From positions 1 to 6,761 of the forward strand of contig JALRIY010000121.1 of the NCBI GenBank assembly GCA_023255285.1: 6,761 nucleotides of DNA, read 5' to 3'. How positions within the stretch are numbered: position 1 is the first letter of the stretch; each line of letters opens with the position of its first letter. The position numbers were made by a program, and so were the translations under genes. The notes below the pieces were generated by a model, which was not told the origin of the DNA, searched no databases, and was given only the letters and a program-made list of their open reading frames with translations. The DNA comes from Algoriphagus sp. (lineage in GTDB: Bacteria > Bacteroidota > Bacteroidia > Cytophagales > Cyclobacteriaceae). Below are positions 5,992-6,761 of this stretch, in pieces.

Positions 5992-6477
5992 TTAGTTTGG
6001 AAGTTGTTTTTCAAACTTGCCATATACCCAGGTTCCAGCTAACGCAGCAACTAAAGTCACCAAAATAACGGTATACCCACTCCCAATTTGAGCAAATAAA
6101 GGGCCTGGACAGGCTCCTGTAATTGCCCAACCTAATCCAAAGATAAAGCCACCAATTACTTGTCCCTTTTTAAAGACTTTAGTTGGGATAATTATGGTTT
6201 CCCCATAAATAGACTTGATGTTCAGACGTTTAATAAGCTGAATAGAAATAATGCCCGTAACAATCGCAGAACCGATTACGCCATACATATGAAAAGACTG
6301 AAGGCGGAACATTTCTTGAATTCTGAACCAAGAAATAATCTCTGCCTTTACAAATACAATACCGAATAGTATACCCACTATGGTATACTTTAAATTATAC
6401 CAACCTGGATGCGTTTGCTCTGAGGCATTAACACCGGCTGTATTACTATCTATATTTTGTACTCTTTCGTTGTTCAT
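5992..6477 (-). CDS. YeeE/YedE-type membrane protein, C-terminal-half subunit (DUF6691-like)
   Basis: Inner-membrane protein of 161 aa, likely one half of a split YeeE/YedE sulfur-species transporter. Full-length YeeE/TsuA relatives import thiosulfate. After a polar N-terminal stretch (1-28) there are about four hydrophobic segments: 31-50, 64-81, 106-122 and 134-152. The hallmark is GLGWAITGACPGP (114-126), with Cys123 the only cysteine; conserved cysteines act in thiosulfate handling in the characterised relative. ISWFRIQEMFRLQSFHMYG (48-66) is also typical of the group from memory. ATG at 6477 follows the stop of the upstream partner by 10 A/T-only bases, without a Shine-Dalgarno sequence, so the two are co-transcribed. 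A strong terminator follows. The substrate is inferred from family and from the nearby TsdA-like cytochrome; the 20-odd extra N-terminal residues are polar and of no obvious function. Confidence 0.85.
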   Translation of the reverse strand: MNNERVQNIDSNTAGVNASEQTHPGWYNLKYTIVGILFGIVFVKAEIISWFRIQEMFRLQSFHMYGVIGSAIVTGIISIQLIKRLNIKSIYGETIIIPTKVFKKGQVIGGFIFGLGWAITGACPGPLFAQIGSGYTVILVTLVAALAGTWVYGKFEKQLPN

Positions 6478-6487
6478 TTTAAATTTT

Positions 6488-6761
6488 TTATAAGGATAAA
6501 ATCCAAGGTAAAATAATGTTTGCCATAAAGAATCCTCCAGCCATAAAGCATATCGTCGCTACAAGGGATGGCCATTGTAAATTACTCAAACCCATGATGG
6601 CATGGCCAGAGGTACATCCGCCCGCATACCTAGTACCAAAACCAACTAAAAAGCCGCCCACAATCATAATGATGAATCCACGTAAACTCAATAAGGATTC
6701 AAAACTAAAAAGCTCAGCTGGTCACATGTATTTGAAGTCGCTGATGCCATATTGTGCTAAT
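6488..6761 (-). pseudogene. YeeE/YedE-type membrane protein, N-terminal-half subunit; 5' cut by window and broken by in-frame TGA
   Basis: Partner of the 161-aa YeeE/YedE protein downstream. The 3' part, 77 codons after the TGA, carries LSLRGF, GGFLVGFGTRYAGGCTSGH and MGLSNLQWPSLVATI, which are hallmark segments of the family, with a conserved-type Cys in GGCTSGH and two hydrophobic segments. Upstream in the same frame the window reads LAQYGISDFKYM, then TGA at 6724-6722, then PAELFSFESLLSLRGF. From memory, homologues run through this region without a break (a G-I-x-D-F segment, then P-E-x-x-F-S), so the TGA interrupts a real gene rather than marking its boundary. Possible causes are a nonsense mutation, a sequencing error, or recoding. 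A TTG at 6691 could start a shorter protein of 67 aa but would omit conserved sequence. The intact downstream partner argues that the break is recent or an error. The rest of the gene lies beyond the window. Confidence 0.7.

Noticed and set aside
6722..6724. Selenocysteine reading of the in-frame TGA in the YeeE/YedE subunit.
   Set aside because: No selenoprotein is known to me at this site, no convincing SECIS-like hairpin was recognised just downstream, and the position appears hydrophobic in homologues.

Overview
The window looks like a chromosomal segment of a Bacteroidota bacterium, probably an aerobic Cytophagales/Cyclobacteriaceae-type organism. This is inferred from the moderately AT-rich sequence, A-rich leaders with weak or absent Shine-Dalgarno sequences, a TAnnTTTG-type -7 promoter box, and protein families whose sequences look Bacteroidota-like from memory. 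No search was run, so the genus is a guess. All convincingly recognised genes are on the minus strand, so they are read from the right end to the left end.

Right end (5937-6761): a two-gene YeeE/YedE-type pair, likely for transport of thiosulfate or another sulfur species. The upstream gene is cut by the window edge and carries an in-frame TGA with family-like sequence on both sides. The downstream gene (161 aa) is intact and followed by a strong hairpin terminator. The gap at 5737-5936 holds the MFS promoter and a speculative plus-strand ORF for a 26-residue hydrophobic peptide that ends exactly at the terminator.

Middle (3851-5736): a YbjJ-like MFS permease and an acyl-ACP thioesterase joined by a 4-nt ATGA overlap. 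The thioesterase has Tyr where the family motif usually has Asn.

Left-middle (1315-3734): a membrane-anchored dihaem cytochrome c of the TsdA (thiosulfate dehydrogenase/tetrathionate reductase) type, joined by a 4-nt GTGA overlap to an OprD-like outer-membrane porin. A near-consensus CRP/FNR-type palindrome lies 57-72 nt upstream of the cytochrome gene.

Left end (1-1041): a membrane fatty-acid desaturase with all three histidine boxes, cut at its C-terminus by the window edge. No ATG, GTG or TTG codon lies at its expected N-terminus.

Two themes emerge. One is sulfur: YeeE/YedE uptake, TsdA redox chemistry and a porin that may supply the substrate. The other is acyl chains: thioesterase and desaturase. 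I see no phage, IS element, CRISPR array, tRNA or rRNA. I do not see a clearly new multi-gene system; the most unusual items are the cytochrome-porin unit with its operator, the two genes with start or stop anomalies, and the small hydrophobic ORF.
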